DNA from: Thamnidium elegans
Taxonomy: Eukaryota > Mucoromycota > Mucoromycetes > Mucorales > Mucoraceae
NCBI GenBank assembly: GCA_025201345.1
Contig: JAIXMG010000005.1
Location: 682,001-746,000 of the forward strand
Length of the DNA stretch: 64,000 bases
Reading direction: 5' to 3'
In this document: piece after piece, positions 24,421-36,101 of the stretch
Numbering within the stretch: position 1 is the first letter of the stretch
How the letters are laid out: every line of letters begins with the position of its first letter
Translations under genes and position numbers: made by a program
Notes under the pieces: model-generated
Told to the model about the DNA's origin: nothing
What the model saw: the letters and a program-made list of their open reading frames with translations, nothing else
Database searches by the model: none

Positions 24421-24580
24421 CCTAATTTCATCAGTTATAATAAATAATGGTCTTTAATTTATTAAAAAACAGAAAACGCGTTTCGGACCCAAGTTGTATA
24501 TCACAAAATAGTTGTTTTGAATATATCTTTGATAAATAAAATTAAAAACGTACCTTTTTTGTTTTTTTTTTCCGATTTTC

Positions 24581-25212
24581 ATTTTTGTGGGTCGACCCCT
24601 TTTGTTTTTTGACCAAAAATCACGCTCGTTTTACAATTACTATGGAACCAATTTTCTTTTCTTTGTGGAAAAAACAAGGATAGTGAATTACTTGATTAGA
24701 CGAATCTAATCCATTTTAAATCAAATTTTTAAATCAAAAATCGAAAGAGTAATCACTGTTTAAAAATAACTTTTTTTTTGGAAAATATGACACGCGTTTT
24801 TTGTGTAACAATTTTTCTCAATTTTTTCATTTACGTGATTACGTAAAATGTATTTTTTCATTACTATTTTTGGTTATGGTAGCGATTACAGATCTTTAAA
24901 AACCCCTTATTGCTTATCTATAAATGAAAGTGCTACAACTAAAACTGAGTGAGAAAACGCGCTTTAAAGAAAACGGTATTTTAAGTTCCGCTAAACTCGA
25001 ATTTTAGTAAAAAAAAAAAAAAACCGTCGTTCGACGTTGATTACTCGCTCAGTGTTTTTAGTAAAAATATACGTTTAGACGGATTAAATGCGTTTAAAAG
25101 GGCTCTTTATTAACATTGGTTTTTTCACAAAGAAAGGCAAAGTAGATCTGGAGTAATTTCAGAAATACTGTGAAAAAAAAATCGAAAAACAAAAGGGGTT
25201 GACCCCCAAAAT
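24581..25212. mobile_element. Probable non-autonomous element with inverted-repeat ends
   Basis: The left end at 24581-24612 (ATTTTTGTGGGTCGACCCC...) is matched by its near-complement at 25182-25212 (...GGGGTTGACCCCCAAAAT), about 30 bp with a few mismatches. Inside are a second inverted pair (AAAACTGAGTGAG at 24941 against CTCGCTCAGTGTTTT at 25045) and several ACGCG-containing repeats. There is no coding frame. Size about 630 bp. The core GGGGTYGACCCC is itself palindromic, so the ends may also be simple hairpins. No target-site duplication was confirmed. Confidence 0.45.
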
Positions 25213-25835
25213 GATCAAAAATGGCCAAAAATGACCGATCACAAAAAAAGTAGAAAAATATAAAACAACAAGCGGTTTTCAATATTTGGTATTAAAGACA
25301 TTTTTCAGACGACTAACTTTTACTAAGCAACTTGGGTAAAAGAACCATTTCCTGACTTTTAATTACACAAGGAAAACACCTTATTTCAAACACTGTAAAA
25401 ATTACCTTTTTTTAGAAGAGATGCCTGGATCTTCATATAAAACAAGTGTTTTAAAAAGGATGATAGATGGGCAATGCTGAATTATAATACTTTACGTAGT
25501 TCTTGAACTCGTCCGAGCTACTGTATAAAAAAATATGTTGTGTATCTTTTTCTACAAGAGCTCAAAAATTATAATTATTTTAAATGCTTTTAAAAAATTT
25601 ATTGTTATCAATTACTTTTTTTTTTTTTTTTTTTTTTTTTGATCAGGCCCAGGAAGAGAAATCCTGCGCATTTTTACCACTCTTTAGTTGTTTACACCTT
25701 TCTTCACTTTTCTTTTACCCACCTTTACCTGCACTTGCCTACCTTTTTTTTTTTTTTGGCCAAATGGCAGTCATTTACTTTACTTGCTTCTCTTCGCCTC
25801 TTTTCAATAAATCTTTTTTTTTTACGCTTCGTGTT
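25213..25835. other. Intergenic with long T-runs
   Basis: Includes T-runs at about 25617-25640 and 25745-25758. The ORFs here are low-complexity Phe/Leu frames. It is probably the 3' flank of the transposase relic that follows. No terminal repeat could be fixed. Confidence 0.5.
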
Positions 25836-27123
25836 CTATAATTTTTCTTTGTTGAGACACTTGTCAAAACATTTAGCAGAATGGGAAACAAAGCCCTTGA
25901 AGTCACTTAAATATAGACTATCACAAGCGTCACCAATTCTAGTCATAAGTGATTCTTTTTCCAGGAACTTATTTCGCTTAACTTTGCTCTTGACAACGGA
26001 CCAGAGCTGTTCAATCGGATTCAGTTCGGGAGAATATGGAGGAAGATAAACATCCCGATATTCTCGAGAATTGATGTACTTGCCTATGTCAGTTGAGCTA
26101 TGAATAGGAGCATTATCTATGACAAGATAATTTCCCTTCATTTCTGGATACTTGTCCATTTCATCAAGAGTAACCTTTAGAAAACTCAAATAATGCCCTG
26201 TTACTGTTCCTATGCTACAATCATCAGTTTCGCATCCAAGTTTTCTCTTTCTAATTCGTTTTGGAACTCTTAAACAAACATTAATTAAGCCAGTGGCAGA
26301 TATGGCATCTAAAATCGATGTTGCGTTCGATTTTGTTGTGGGTACTGTAACAACTGCAGGAGTCCCCTTCTTTGACCAAACCATACCTCGTTTCAAATTA
26401 ATATGAAAGACTGATTCATTAAGAAAGACGCAATTTGTTGTGAAATCCAAGTCAGTTTGCTGCCATTTTTGTACCCAATCGTACCTTTGTTGAATCTTTT
26501 CTTCGCTATTTCTTTCTACAGGCTGAAATTGCGCCTGTTTAATAGACAGATTGCTCTCAGTTGTCATGAAGTTGTAAACTGTACTACGAGGGACTTTAAG
26601 GTCAACAAAGTTTTGTGCTAAACTTTCCATCACTTCAGTTACAACAGCAGAAGGATTCTCATCAATATACTTTAAAAGAAATTGTTTATGTTCTTCTCCA
26701 AGAATACGACACCGATCTGACTTTTTCTTCTTCTCAAAGATACTCTCAGGGTCCTCGTAATACCGTTTGACCCATCTCTGCGCTGCTCGGGACATGAATA
26801 CCTAATTGTCTTGCAGCAGCGGAAGCATTCAAGCATTTGCTGAAAAATACATGAAAAAAACTAGTCTTGTCTTCATCAGAGTAAACTGCATAGCGCCTGT
26901 TGTTTCATAACTCCATATCAACATCATTGTTCTTCTCATTGACAGCTGGATGCATAATAGGGTTAGAAGGTCTTTCTGGGCGTTTATTCATTAGGAATTG
27001 AGTACGAGGACTTATTGTTTCGATGGCGAATAACTCCTCGTCAACAACAAGATCCATGGGCTCAACTCCGTTCTCATCAACAACATGTCCTTGACCATCT
27101 TCATAAAGAAATTGCATATCCAT
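25836..27123 (-). mobile_element. Inactivated Tc1/IS630-type transposase gene
   Basis: The main open frame (26795-25836, about 319 codons) has helix-turn-helix-like text (AQRWVKRYYEDPESIFEKK), then the DDE region: CVFLNESVFHIN, YLVIDNAPIH and PPYSPELNPIEQLWS. The second and third acidic residues are present. The first position, normally Asp in FLDES, is Asn here, which would abolish catalysis. Upstream, YAVYSDEDKTSFF...ASAAARQLGIH is in another frame, joined by a one-base shift near 26792. Further upstream MDMQFLYEDGQGHVVDENG ends at a TGA (VDMEL-stop-NNRRYAVY) that lies in frame with that block. So there are at least three lesions. The copy is dead but little degraded elsewhere. The family is widespread in Mucorales. 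Confidence 0.85.
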
Positions 27124-27351
27124 TCTAAAGGTCTGTAAAATGTAATAAATAAATAAATATATAAAAAAACGAAAAGACAACTTCAAAAATCGCCTCCTCT
27201 TTTATTTTATTGGACAATTACTAAAATAAACGCAGTTCATGACACGTGAACACGTCTTTATTTTTGGATCAGTCGACATTGTTGTTGAACTCGAGAATTT
27301 TTTGCACGACATCAAACTCAAAATCAGCGACTTTACTTTCTGAAATGACTG

Positions 27352-27538
27352 TATTTATACACTTTTGAAGTTAAATGAGAAACTCTATCATCAGCTGATT
27401 GCTCTTATTATCCTATTAGTATCTGGTTTTCAATCTTTGCTTGCATGATGACGGTACTTTACATTTGTTATGAAAGATTTGCAAATAACTATTCTGTATC
27501 TATGACATTAATAAGATAGTAATCTACAGAAGATCAGC

Positions 27539-27574
<36 letters not shown>

Positions 27575-27862
27575 GTAGAAAACCACCTTGGATAACTAGT
27601 GTGACTGAATTTTTCACGTTCAAGATACCCCATAATTATTCTCTTAATTTAAGAATCAAGAACGATCTTCACGTGAAATACCAAATTTTTAATATTGTTA
27701 TTGTTTTTAGACAAAATGGTAATACTTAACACAGTAAGTTTTTGATAGTAGCATTAAAATATTATAGTTTACTAGGTCGAAAAGAGAAAGTAAAGGTACA
27801 ATAGTTATAAAAAGGGAAAAAGAGTGGTATGATGATATCTTTATATTAAATGTATTTGGCTT
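27352..27862. repeat. Direct repeat copy B
   Basis: Related to 22505-23155 in the same orientation, with the shared blocks in the same order, but with a long A-run (about 27542-27570) inserted. It lies between the transposase relic and the small membrane-protein gene at 27983, so it may now supply that gene's upstream sequence. Just left of it, a minus-strand frame reads VISESKVADFEFDVVQ then KILEFNNNVD and a stop (27355-27285). It is a short coding relic I cannot identify. Confidence 0.6.
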
Positions 27863-27982
27863 GGCCATGTTACAGAATACAATATTTAAGAATTTTTTTT
27901 AAAACGGTAGCCCTTTTTTTTTTTTTTTTTCTTTTCTTTTCTTTCTTTTTCTTCTTTCTCTCAATATATACCATATATAAAA

Positions 27983-28420
27983 ATGTCTACTACGGCAACC
28001 ACAACTACATCAAGTAAAAGCGATATAAAAGGCTGGGTCAATAATATAGTTACGCCTCGTCAGCGACAATCGATTATGGCTGTTACTATTGGTACTTTTA
28101 CTTTAGCGGCCATCAGTTCTTTATTTTGTTTATTTTTTTTTGTTACTTTATTGGATGATTTTGTTCAAGTTGTTTCACCTGGACGAATTGTTAACTTTGC
28201 AAAGAAACAGATTGACTGGACTGGATTTATTGATAGTTTCAGTCATCAGTTAACAAATTTCGCTGAATGGGAAAAACAAAAGAGATCTTCTTGGTATCCT
28301 GAAGATCACCCAATTTATCATGAAGACCGCTTTCATGATTTAATATCAGCAGTGACTACTTATATGAATGACTATGTGCATCAGCGCAAACAACAAACAA
28401 CAACTACTACAACATCTTGA
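27983..28420 (+). CDS. Small single-pass membrane protein, unknown function
   Basis: Single exon, 145 residues. A Thr/Ser-rich N-terminus (about 1-16) is followed by a basic segment and one strong hydrophobic helix (about 32-60, TFTLAAISSLFCLFFFVTLL). A soluble C-terminal part with an aromatic stretch (DWTGFIDSFSHQL, NFAEWEKQKRSSWYPED) ends in a Thr tail. A long T/C-rich promoter tract and AAA before the ATG support the start. A polyadenylation-like AT-rich tail follows. No family is recognised. The amphipathic segment after the helix might associate with a membrane, perhaps of lipid droplets or ER, but that is speculation. Confidence 0.65.
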   Translation: MSTTATTTTSSKSDIKGWVNNIVTPRQRQSIMAVTIGTFTLAAISSLFCLFFFVTLLDDFVQVVSPGRIVNFAKKQIDWTGFIDSFSHQLTNFAEWEKQKRSSWYPEDHPIYHEDRFHDLISAVTTYMNDYVHQRKQQTTTTTTS

Positions 28421-28577
28421 ACTTATATTTCACATGAAATGGGAAAGGGGGGTAGAGTTGGTCACGTGTTTCTTTTTTTTTTTTATTATTATTACACTAT
28501 CATTTTTGTTACTTATTAAAAAAAAAGAATAATTATATTTCCCCTTCTCTCTCTCTCTCTTTCTCTTTCCTACACAT

Positions 28578-28944
28578 CTAGTTATCCTTCTTTTCTTCAG
28601 TCACATCATCCTTGGCTGGTTTCTCGAAAATAGCAACAATAATATAAAGAATTACAATCACATTTGCCATTAATGCTGCAGCTCCTGCGGCATAAGTAGT
28701 ATTACCTAATATACATAATATATATATATATTTAATAAATCATTCTTCTCCATTATATATATATATATATACCTTCAAACAAAGTGTGGAGTGTACAAAA
28801 AAATGTGAGAATAGGGAAAGCAAGCAAAGCGGCCGAGAAAGTCATTAATTTCACGAGCATACCAGCATTTTTCGCAATAAAAGCGTGAATAGGTGCCATT
28901 TCTTCTTGGTTTCTGGTCAATTGCTTTACGTTAGAATCTGACAT
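28578..28944 (-). CDS. VMA21: V-ATPase assembly factor Vma21
   Basis: Two exons (28705-28578 and 28944-28773) separated by a 67-nt intron made largely of AT dinucleotides. The product is 99 residues. Two hydrophobic hairpin helices (MLVKLMTFSAALLAFPILTFF and ALMANVIVILYIIVAIF) are joined by a short loop, as in the Vma21 family. The tail EEKKDN matches the family's C-terminal dilysine-type ER retrieval signal (yeast ends KKED). Vma21 is an ER membrane chaperone for assembly of the V-ATPase V0 sector. It is convergent with the gene at 27983. Confidence 0.88.
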
Positions 28945-29147
28945 TATGTTTAAGTTTTTCTTAAAAAAAAGATGATGAAGGGAAAAAAGGAAAAAAGTAT
29001 TTTGGAAAACCCTGAAATAAGCTTTTAGGGAAACAATACAGTCACTATTACATAAACAAGAAAAAATAAAACTTTGTGTAATCTCTTTTTATTTTATTTC
29101 GCTGGTAGCGTTCCACGTATTCTTTTTTTTTACCAGTGTATTATATA

Positions 29148-30468
29148 ATGAAGATTAATCCTCGTGTATTTTTCGACATTGACATTGATGGCAATCGAAG
29201 TAAGGAAAAGCCGCGTCATATGACGTTTTTATATTACTAATTTACACGTTACATTCTCTAGTTGGTAGAATCATCATGGAGCTTTTTGCCGATGAGGTTC
29301 CCAAAACTGCCGAAAATTTTCGAGCATTATGTACAGGTGAAAAGGGACTTGGTAAAGTAAGCAATATGCCTTTACATTATCGTGGATCTATCTTTCATCG
29401 CATCATTAAAGGGTTCATGTGTCAAGGAGGTGATTTTACACGTCGTAACGGAGCTGGTGGAGAAAGTATTTATGGTGCTACCTTTCCCGATGAATCATTT
29501 CAACGTAAACACGATACACATGGTTTATTAAGTATGGCCAATCGTGGTCCCAACACACAATCTTCTCAATTTTTTATGACTACTCGTCCTACACCTCATT
29601 TGGACGGTAAGCATGTTGTGTTTGGAAAAGTTGTAGTTGGATATAATATTTTAGAGATAATGGAAAATGAACCTGTTGATGACAATGACCGTCCTCTCCA
29701 TAATATCATGATTGCTAATTGTGGTGAATTAGTTTTACAATTGCCTCCAGGTGTTAAAGGTAATTTTTTTTAGTACGACAATTTTTTGAGCACAACTGAT
29801 TTAACTCTTTTTTTTTTTAAAAAAAAAAAAAGTAAAACCAAAGAAGGAAAAAAAAGCTGAAGAAGATCGATCTGATGGAGAACTTGTAGATGAGGAAAAG
29901 AAACCCCATAGTAAAAAGCGATCTCGATCTGAATCAGTATCTGAATCAGGATCAGAGGATGAAGAAGAAAAGAGATCGAGAAAACATAAAAAACACCACA
30001 AGAAGCATAAAAAGAGCAAAAAGAGCAAAAAGAGTCGTAGAAAGAGATACGATTCAGATGAATCGGATAGAGAAATGAGAGGTCGTGGTAGAAGCCATAC
30101 TAGAAGTAGAAGTAGAAGTCCTGCTAGAAGCATAAGTGCTGCTAAAAGCGCAAGCCGTAGAAGCATTAGCCCTACCAGAAGCTTAAGCCGTGGTAAAAGT
30201 CCTGCAAGAAGCACCAGTCGTGATAATAGATCAACTAGTCCTAAAAAAGAAGAGTCTCGTTATCGCGATTATAAAGATAAAGTAGCTGAAAAACCAGAAT
30301 GGCAACAGAGAAGACGATTCCAGGATGATCCTGAGGTTAATTATAAAGGAAGAGGTCATATGGTAAGCTAAAAGATAATATTTTTGTGTATGCAAGTGTA
30401 TTTAATTATTTGTACCTTTTTTACAGAAATATCGCTCTGGTGGCCGAGGTGGCATGAGAGGTTTTTAA
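29148..30468 (+). CDS. SR-domain cyclophilin (peptidyl-prolyl cis-trans isomerase, PPIG/CYP63-like)
   Basis: Exon 1 encodes [17 protein letters not shown]. The catalytic cyclophilin domain (about residues 5-175) carries the active-site run [16 protein letters not shown], then [23 protein letters not shown] and LDGKHVVFG, all typical of active enzymes. Behind it is a basic, Lys/His-rich region ([11 protein letters not shown]) and repeated Arg-Ser dipeptides ([11 protein letters not shown]). The last exon encodes [15 protein letters not shown]-cyclophilins sit in nuclear speckles and act on splicing factors. An SR protein gene lies 6 kb away. The A-rich intron at about 29771-29832 separates the enzyme domain from the tail. 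Confidence 0.9.
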
Positions 30469-30922
30469 GTAAAGGTTATGTGAATAAATTATAGTTTTTA
30501 GTACGTGTCAATGAGGGTATTATAATATATTGATGGTCACGCGTATTGGGCCTTATTTAGTAAGCTTACTATGTGAGAGAGAATACGATACTTTTAAGAT
30601 ATCCAAAGTTGATATGCTTACCAATTGCCTGAATGATTTTTTTTTTTATCACTTGGATAAAAATTGCAAAAACAAAAAAATATCGACGTGTATAGTAACG
30701 ATAGCAACAAAATGACACCGAAATTATTTTAATGGAACAGTTGTACTAGTGATATGAGAGTATTTCAACAATGATTCACAACTGTGTGAATAAAAAAGGT
30801 TAATGTCGGGAAGAGAAAAAAAAAGATAAAAAAAAGGTCACTAGTTAAAAAAATATTTTTTTCTTCTTCTTTAACCTTTTTTTTAAAAAGAAAAGAATAA
30901 ATCTCATTCAATAATAAAAAAC
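30469..30922. other. Intergenic, 3' end of cyclophilin and promoter of uridine kinase
   Basis: No gene is apparent. A short plus-strand ORF at 30530-30715 has no recognisable features. A T/C-rich tract (about 30856-30885) precedes the uridine kinase ATG at 30923. Confidence 0.55.
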
Positions 30923-32541
30923 ATGAATAATAAGAAGACAGTTCAGTTATGTTTTCAAGGAAGAAAGTAAGAAAACTTAACGTCTTTTGTAATAATAAAC
31001 CGTAATTTTTTTTTAATTTCTTTTTTTTTCCTATTGTTATTGTTAGACCTTGGTATCAGTAAGTCTGGAGGGAAATCTCTCTCTTTTTTTTTTGTACTAA
31101 ACCTTTTGTGATAATAGTGCAGATGGTTCGGTATCTGATCCCTATATGATTGGTATTGCAGGTAGAGTGTGTTTGAATTATAAGAGTGTGTATGTGGTTT
31201 ACTTATATGTATAAAATAAAGGCGGTAGTGCTAGTGGTAAAACAAGTGTAGCTGAGTAAGTGAAAAAAAAAGTACATCTGTTGATGTATATTTTCTGATC
31301 TAACGACAACAAATTAGACGTGTTTTAAAAAACTTGAACGTTCCTTGGGTTGTAATTGTTTCTATGGATTCATTTTATAATATCCTTTCACCCGAAGATA
31401 GTAAATTAGCTCATCAAAATCGATTTGATTTTGATCATCCTTCTGCTTTTGATTACGATTTATTATTTGAGACTCTTATCAAGTTAAAAGAAGGGTAAAC
31501 ACAAAAAAAAGGGGGAGGGGGAGTGCACAAGTAATTAACTTTTTTTTTTTTACTCAAAAAAAAAAGTAAATCAGTGACTGTGCCTATTTACAACTTTTCT
31601 ACTCATTCAAGAGAAGAAAAGACTACAACTGTTTATGGTGCCAACGTTATTATCTTTGAGGGTATTTTCGCTTTATATGATAAGAGAATTAGGGATATGA
31701 TGGATGTGAGAGTAGGTTTAAAAAAATACTTTTTTTTTTTGCATGAATTCCTAAATACGACTGTATCACAATAGATTTTTGTTGATACTGATTCTGATAT
31801 TCAATTGGCAAGAAGACGTAAGTATCTCCCATCCGATACATTTTTTTTTTAAAAAAAAATGACTTATGATTTCATATGTCTATATAGTACAAAGAGATAT
31901 CTTTCATCGTGGCCGTGATGTTAATGGAATTTTAGACGTAACTATTATTTATTTATTTTTTATTTTTTTTAAAAAAAAGACACCTAACCTTATTTCTTAT
32001 CAATAGCAATATGCTAGATACGTTAAACCATCTTTTGATAACTATGTTCGACCTACTATGAAATTTGCTGACGTGGTAACTAAAACTTTACACTTTCCAA
32101 ATATATATATATGCTAAATAACGAAATCAACTAGATTATCCCAAGAGGTTTAGAAAACGCCATTGCTATTGATTTAATGACAAAACATATCCAAAGTCAA
32201 CTTAATGAAAGTCGAATTAATTTACGTTGGGGTTTACTCGATACATCTGTTCCTGAACAATTACCTGAAACTGTCAATGTATTACCACCAAAAAACCAAG
32301 TCAAAGGAATTCATACTATTTTAAGAGATCAAAAAACTACTCGTGATGAATTTGTATTTTATGCTGATAGATTAGCTGTATTATTAATGGAATCGTAAGC
32401 AACTGAAAAAAAAAAAAAAAAAAAAAAAATCTGATTTTTTTTTCTTTCTTTGTATAGTGCTGTCAGTTGTCTTCCTGTTGAACCTTTAACTGTTATTACA
32501 CCCATAGGTGCGGAATATCAAGGTTTGAAATTTAGTCAAAA

Positions 32542-32583
<42 letters not shown>

Positions 32584-33299
32584 AATAAGAAAGAAAAAAG
32601 GTAATTTACAAACTTTGTAATTCACATGTAAAACTAGATTTGTGGTGTCTCCATTTTACGTGCTGGTGGAACCATGGAAGCTGGATTAAAAAGAGTCTTT
32701 AGCGATGCAGTAATTGGTAAATTACTGATCCAGACCGATCCCAGTACGGGTGACCCTGAGGTAATTTAATTTTCTTTATCACGCTGATGTAATATATTTG
32801 TTAATACGCACACGTGTGTATGTATATATAATAGCTTCATTACTGTAAGCTTCCCAAGGACCTTGGAGATTATGATATTATTTTAATGGATGCTATGGTT
32901 GGTACAGGTGCTGCTGCCTTAATGGCGATTCGTGTATTATTAGATCATGAAGTTCCAGAGGTATGTTGACTTACTTTTTTTAGTCTTTTTTTTTTTTTTT
33001 CAGTGAAACGTGAAAATGGATACTAATTATAAACTTTTTTAGGAACGTATCATTTTCGTAACTTTTCTCGCTGCACAAATTGGTCTTACCGTTATCACTA
33101 ACGCTTTTCCTCGTGTCAAGATTGTTACTTCTATGGTGGATCCTAACCTTAATAAAGAAAAACTCTGGATTGAGCCTGGTATTGGAAACTTTGGAGGTAA
33201 AAAAGTGAAACTTGATTTTTTTTTTTTTCCTTCCCCCATACTAAATCTCCCTTTTATATATTAGATCGTTATTTTGGTACCGAAGAAGATGAAGAGTAG
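30923..33299 (+). CDS. Uridine kinase with C-terminal UPRT-like domain (Urk1/UCKL1 type)
   Basis: About a dozen exons. N-terminal kinase domain: P-loop [15 protein letters not shown], split by an intron; VSMDSFYN; the substrate region [33 protein letters not shown]. It is followed by [16 protein letters not shown] and a C-terminal uracil phosphoribosyltransferase-like domain ([45 protein letters not shown]). This is the two-domain arrangement of fungal Urk1 and animal UCKL1. It phosphorylates uridine and cytidine in pyrimidine salvage. Several introns hold long A or T runs, including an A-run of more than 30 (about 32544-32580). Confidence 0.9.
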
Positions 33300-33423
33300 T
33301 AAATAATAATAATAATAAAATATAGAATATAATAATAATAAAAATTTATTTTGTATAAATTAAGTATAAAATGTAATTGTGAAGGAGTAAGGGGGGGGGG
33401 GGGAGGCGATTTTATAGCATGGC

Positions 33424-36101
33424 CTACCATTGATGAGAGCCTCCTCCGTAAGGATTACGATTATTCTGAGTCCAACCAAGCGAGTTTTCTTGCATAATAG
33501 GATCAGAAATACTTTGAGCAAACACTTGATGCTCAGCAATAGCATTTTCTTGTTTTTGAGCACGTTTCTTACGATAAACACGAATAGTAACTACAGTGGC
33601 GGCAGCATAAACTGCAATACCAACAGAAACACATATACCAATCAAAGAAGCTTTGGAGAGTCCACCTTCTTGAGATTTGCTGCTGGAGGAACCGCCGGTA
33701 CCATTAGGATCGTCAATATTGGGAGTATTTCCGCCATTTGATACAGAAGCAGAAACAGAGTTTCCACGAACAGGATAACTGGAATCGATCAAAGTAGCCA
33801 ATTGACCATTGTCAGTAGAATAAAGACTAGAATCGCTCGTGTTAATCAAAGTTTCCAACTCGTTGACTTCGTTGTTAGGAATAGCAATGGAAACAACAAT
33901 ACCGTCATACGAATCTCTCTTTCTACGTCTCATGATAGTTGTAATGGGTGCGCTGGTAATAGTAACCACAATAATATCATCGGCAGTAACACCTAAGGCT
34001 TTACTAAGAAGAACAGGTAAAGTTTGAACAAATTGAGCGGTCAAGACTGCATCTTGAACCATTTGTGTGTAGGAGAGACTGTGGAATTTCATAAAGATCA
34101 TGGAACTGGATTCGGGAATAATAGCATCTACGTTAGGTGCAATGTATTCAGGTACTCCACCAACTGGGATAATTGGAGATACAGGTGATTCTGTGGGTGT
34201 ACTTGTTGCAGACGCTTTGGAGCTAGATGGCTTATTAACTGAAACGGTAAACTTATCACTCAACCAGGAGAGTGTTTGATAACGATAAGTTGAGGTCGCC
34301 TTAAATGTTGTAGATGTCTTTTCAGTATCTTCACTAGTAGTTGTAGTAGTTGTGGTAGTAGTTGTGGTAGTGGTAGTTGTTGTTGATGTTGTACTAGTTG
34401 TTGTACTAGTAGTATCGGTGGTAGAAGGACTAGAACTATCAGATCCGTCACCTCCTGTTGGACCAGGTGTTGGAGCAGTATCAGTTTCCGTTTCAGTAGG
34501 ACTTTCGTGTTCAGTAGATTCTTTACTATTTGTAGTAGTAGTGGTGATAGAGCTAGAAGTAATAGTAGAGGTGGGAGTAGGGCTTTCTGTTACAGTAGGT
34601 GAGGGTGTATGTTTATGAGTAATTGAACTAGACTCGCTTTCAGTAGCAGACTCGGTCTCAGTGACAGATTCCTTATCAGTAGGCATGGACGTAGGCTTAG
34701 GAATAGTAGATGAAATAGTACTACTCTCAGTTGAAGAAGAGGATGAACCTGTCTCAGTCTCAGTAATAGTTTCAGTAGGTGTAGCCGTTGGTTTGCGACT
34801 AGATGTAATGGCACTACTGGTTTCCTCTTCTGTTAGGCTGTTATCTTCAGTAGCTGTGGGAGTTGGCTTACGAGTTGTAGATGAAATAGTACTAGTGTTA
34901 TCTTCATCTGAAGGTGCGGGCGTGGGAGAACGAGATTCAGTAGCTGTGGATCTTGTGCTGCTTTCGGTTGAACTGGATTTGGTGTTCTCCTCATCCGTAG
35001 GAGTAGCAGTTGGGGTCTTTTCGGTTACAGATGTAGGCTTTGTAATGGTAGCTGTTGGAATGATTATAGCAGAAGTCTCTGTTTTTGTTGTAATAGAAGA
35101 TTCAGTATTCGTAGGGTCTTCAACACTGGGAGGCGTTTTAGTAGCGGTTTCCGTCTCTGTAGCGGTCTCTGTTTCAGTGGATGACTTGGTAACAGTACGT
35201 GTTTTGGTAGCTGTTTCCGTTTCCGTATTAATAGGTGTCTTAGTAACCGTTTCCGTTTCTGGGGCTGGCTTGGTAGACTTGTCAGTATCAGTAGGTGTCT
35301 TGGTAGCTGTTTCGGTTTCAGTGGTCGACTTGGTAGGCTTCAAAGCTTCAGTTTCTGTTTCCTTTTCAGTTTCAGTAGCTGTCTTGGTAGTCTTTTTAGT
35401 TTCAGTAGGCTCCTCAGCATCAGTCTCTGACTTGGTAGGCTTCAAAGATTCGGTCTCTGTAGGCTTTTGATAAGCATTCGTTTCGGTTTCCTTTTCGGTA
35501 TCGGAAGGAGTCTCATTCCCTTCTTCAGTATCGCTGGGTGTTTCTTTGATAGGTTTTTTAGAAGTAGGGGTGGGGGTGGGCGAATTGAGATCTTCCGATT
35601 CACTTTTATGGGAAGTGGTACTGGTGGAACTATTTCTAATAGTGGTGGTTACACTTGAATGAGCCGTACTCGCGGTTTTAGTCTTACTACTTGCTGTATT
35701 TGTTTTAGTGATCACGTTATTGGTGGTGGTGGCGGTATGAGTTGTAGATTGTTTATTTGAAAGCGAGGAAACGATATCACCTAATCCATCACGGATGGTT
35801 GTGGTTGGTTTTAAAGTAGTAGTGGTGCGGGTAACGCTATTCGTTTTACGTACCTGGAAAAAAAAAATTTAGTTTTTTCTTAGTTTCGTTTTTTTTTTTT
35901 TTTTTTTTAATGCAGTCTATAATAATTTAAAGTTTTGTTTATATATGCAATTTGACATACTGTAGTTGTTGTTTTATTTTTGGCATTTGCAAAATCATCT
36001 TGATTGTTTTGACCATGAACAAGTTGAACACAGATTAAGGCAACCAAGACAATAAGTGAAGCACGAATTAGAAAACTGTTGAGGAAAAACCTTTGGGGCA
36101 T
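33424..36101 (-). CDS. Mucin-like single-pass membrane protein, possible Msb2-type sensor
   Basis: Two exons (36101-35961 and 35853-33424) give 856 residues. A signal peptide (MPQRFFLNSFLIRASLIVLV, cleavage after VHG) leads into a very long Ser/Thr/Glu-rich region of short repeats (TETETATKTP, PTETETDT, SSTTTTTT) expected to be heavily O-glycosylated. Near the membrane is a folded part (MIFMKFHSLSYTQMVQDAVL, AQFVQTLPVLLSKALGV), with DDIIVVTITSA, a basic RRRKRD and DGIVVSIAIPN. Then come a transmembrane helix (about SLIGICVSVGIAVYAAATVV), a basic stop-transfer and a 50-residue cytosolic tail. The layout and membrane-proximal domain recall the fungal Msb2/Hkr1 mucins upstream of MAPK pathways. 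That identity is an inference; Wsc/Mid2-like sensors are the alternative. A C/G-run sits 25 bp past the stop. Confidence 0.7.

Noticed and set aside
34352..35470. Plus-strand Val/Ser-rich ORFs opposite the mucin gene
   Set aside because: They are mirror frames of the Thr/Glu repeats and have no independent start context or motif.
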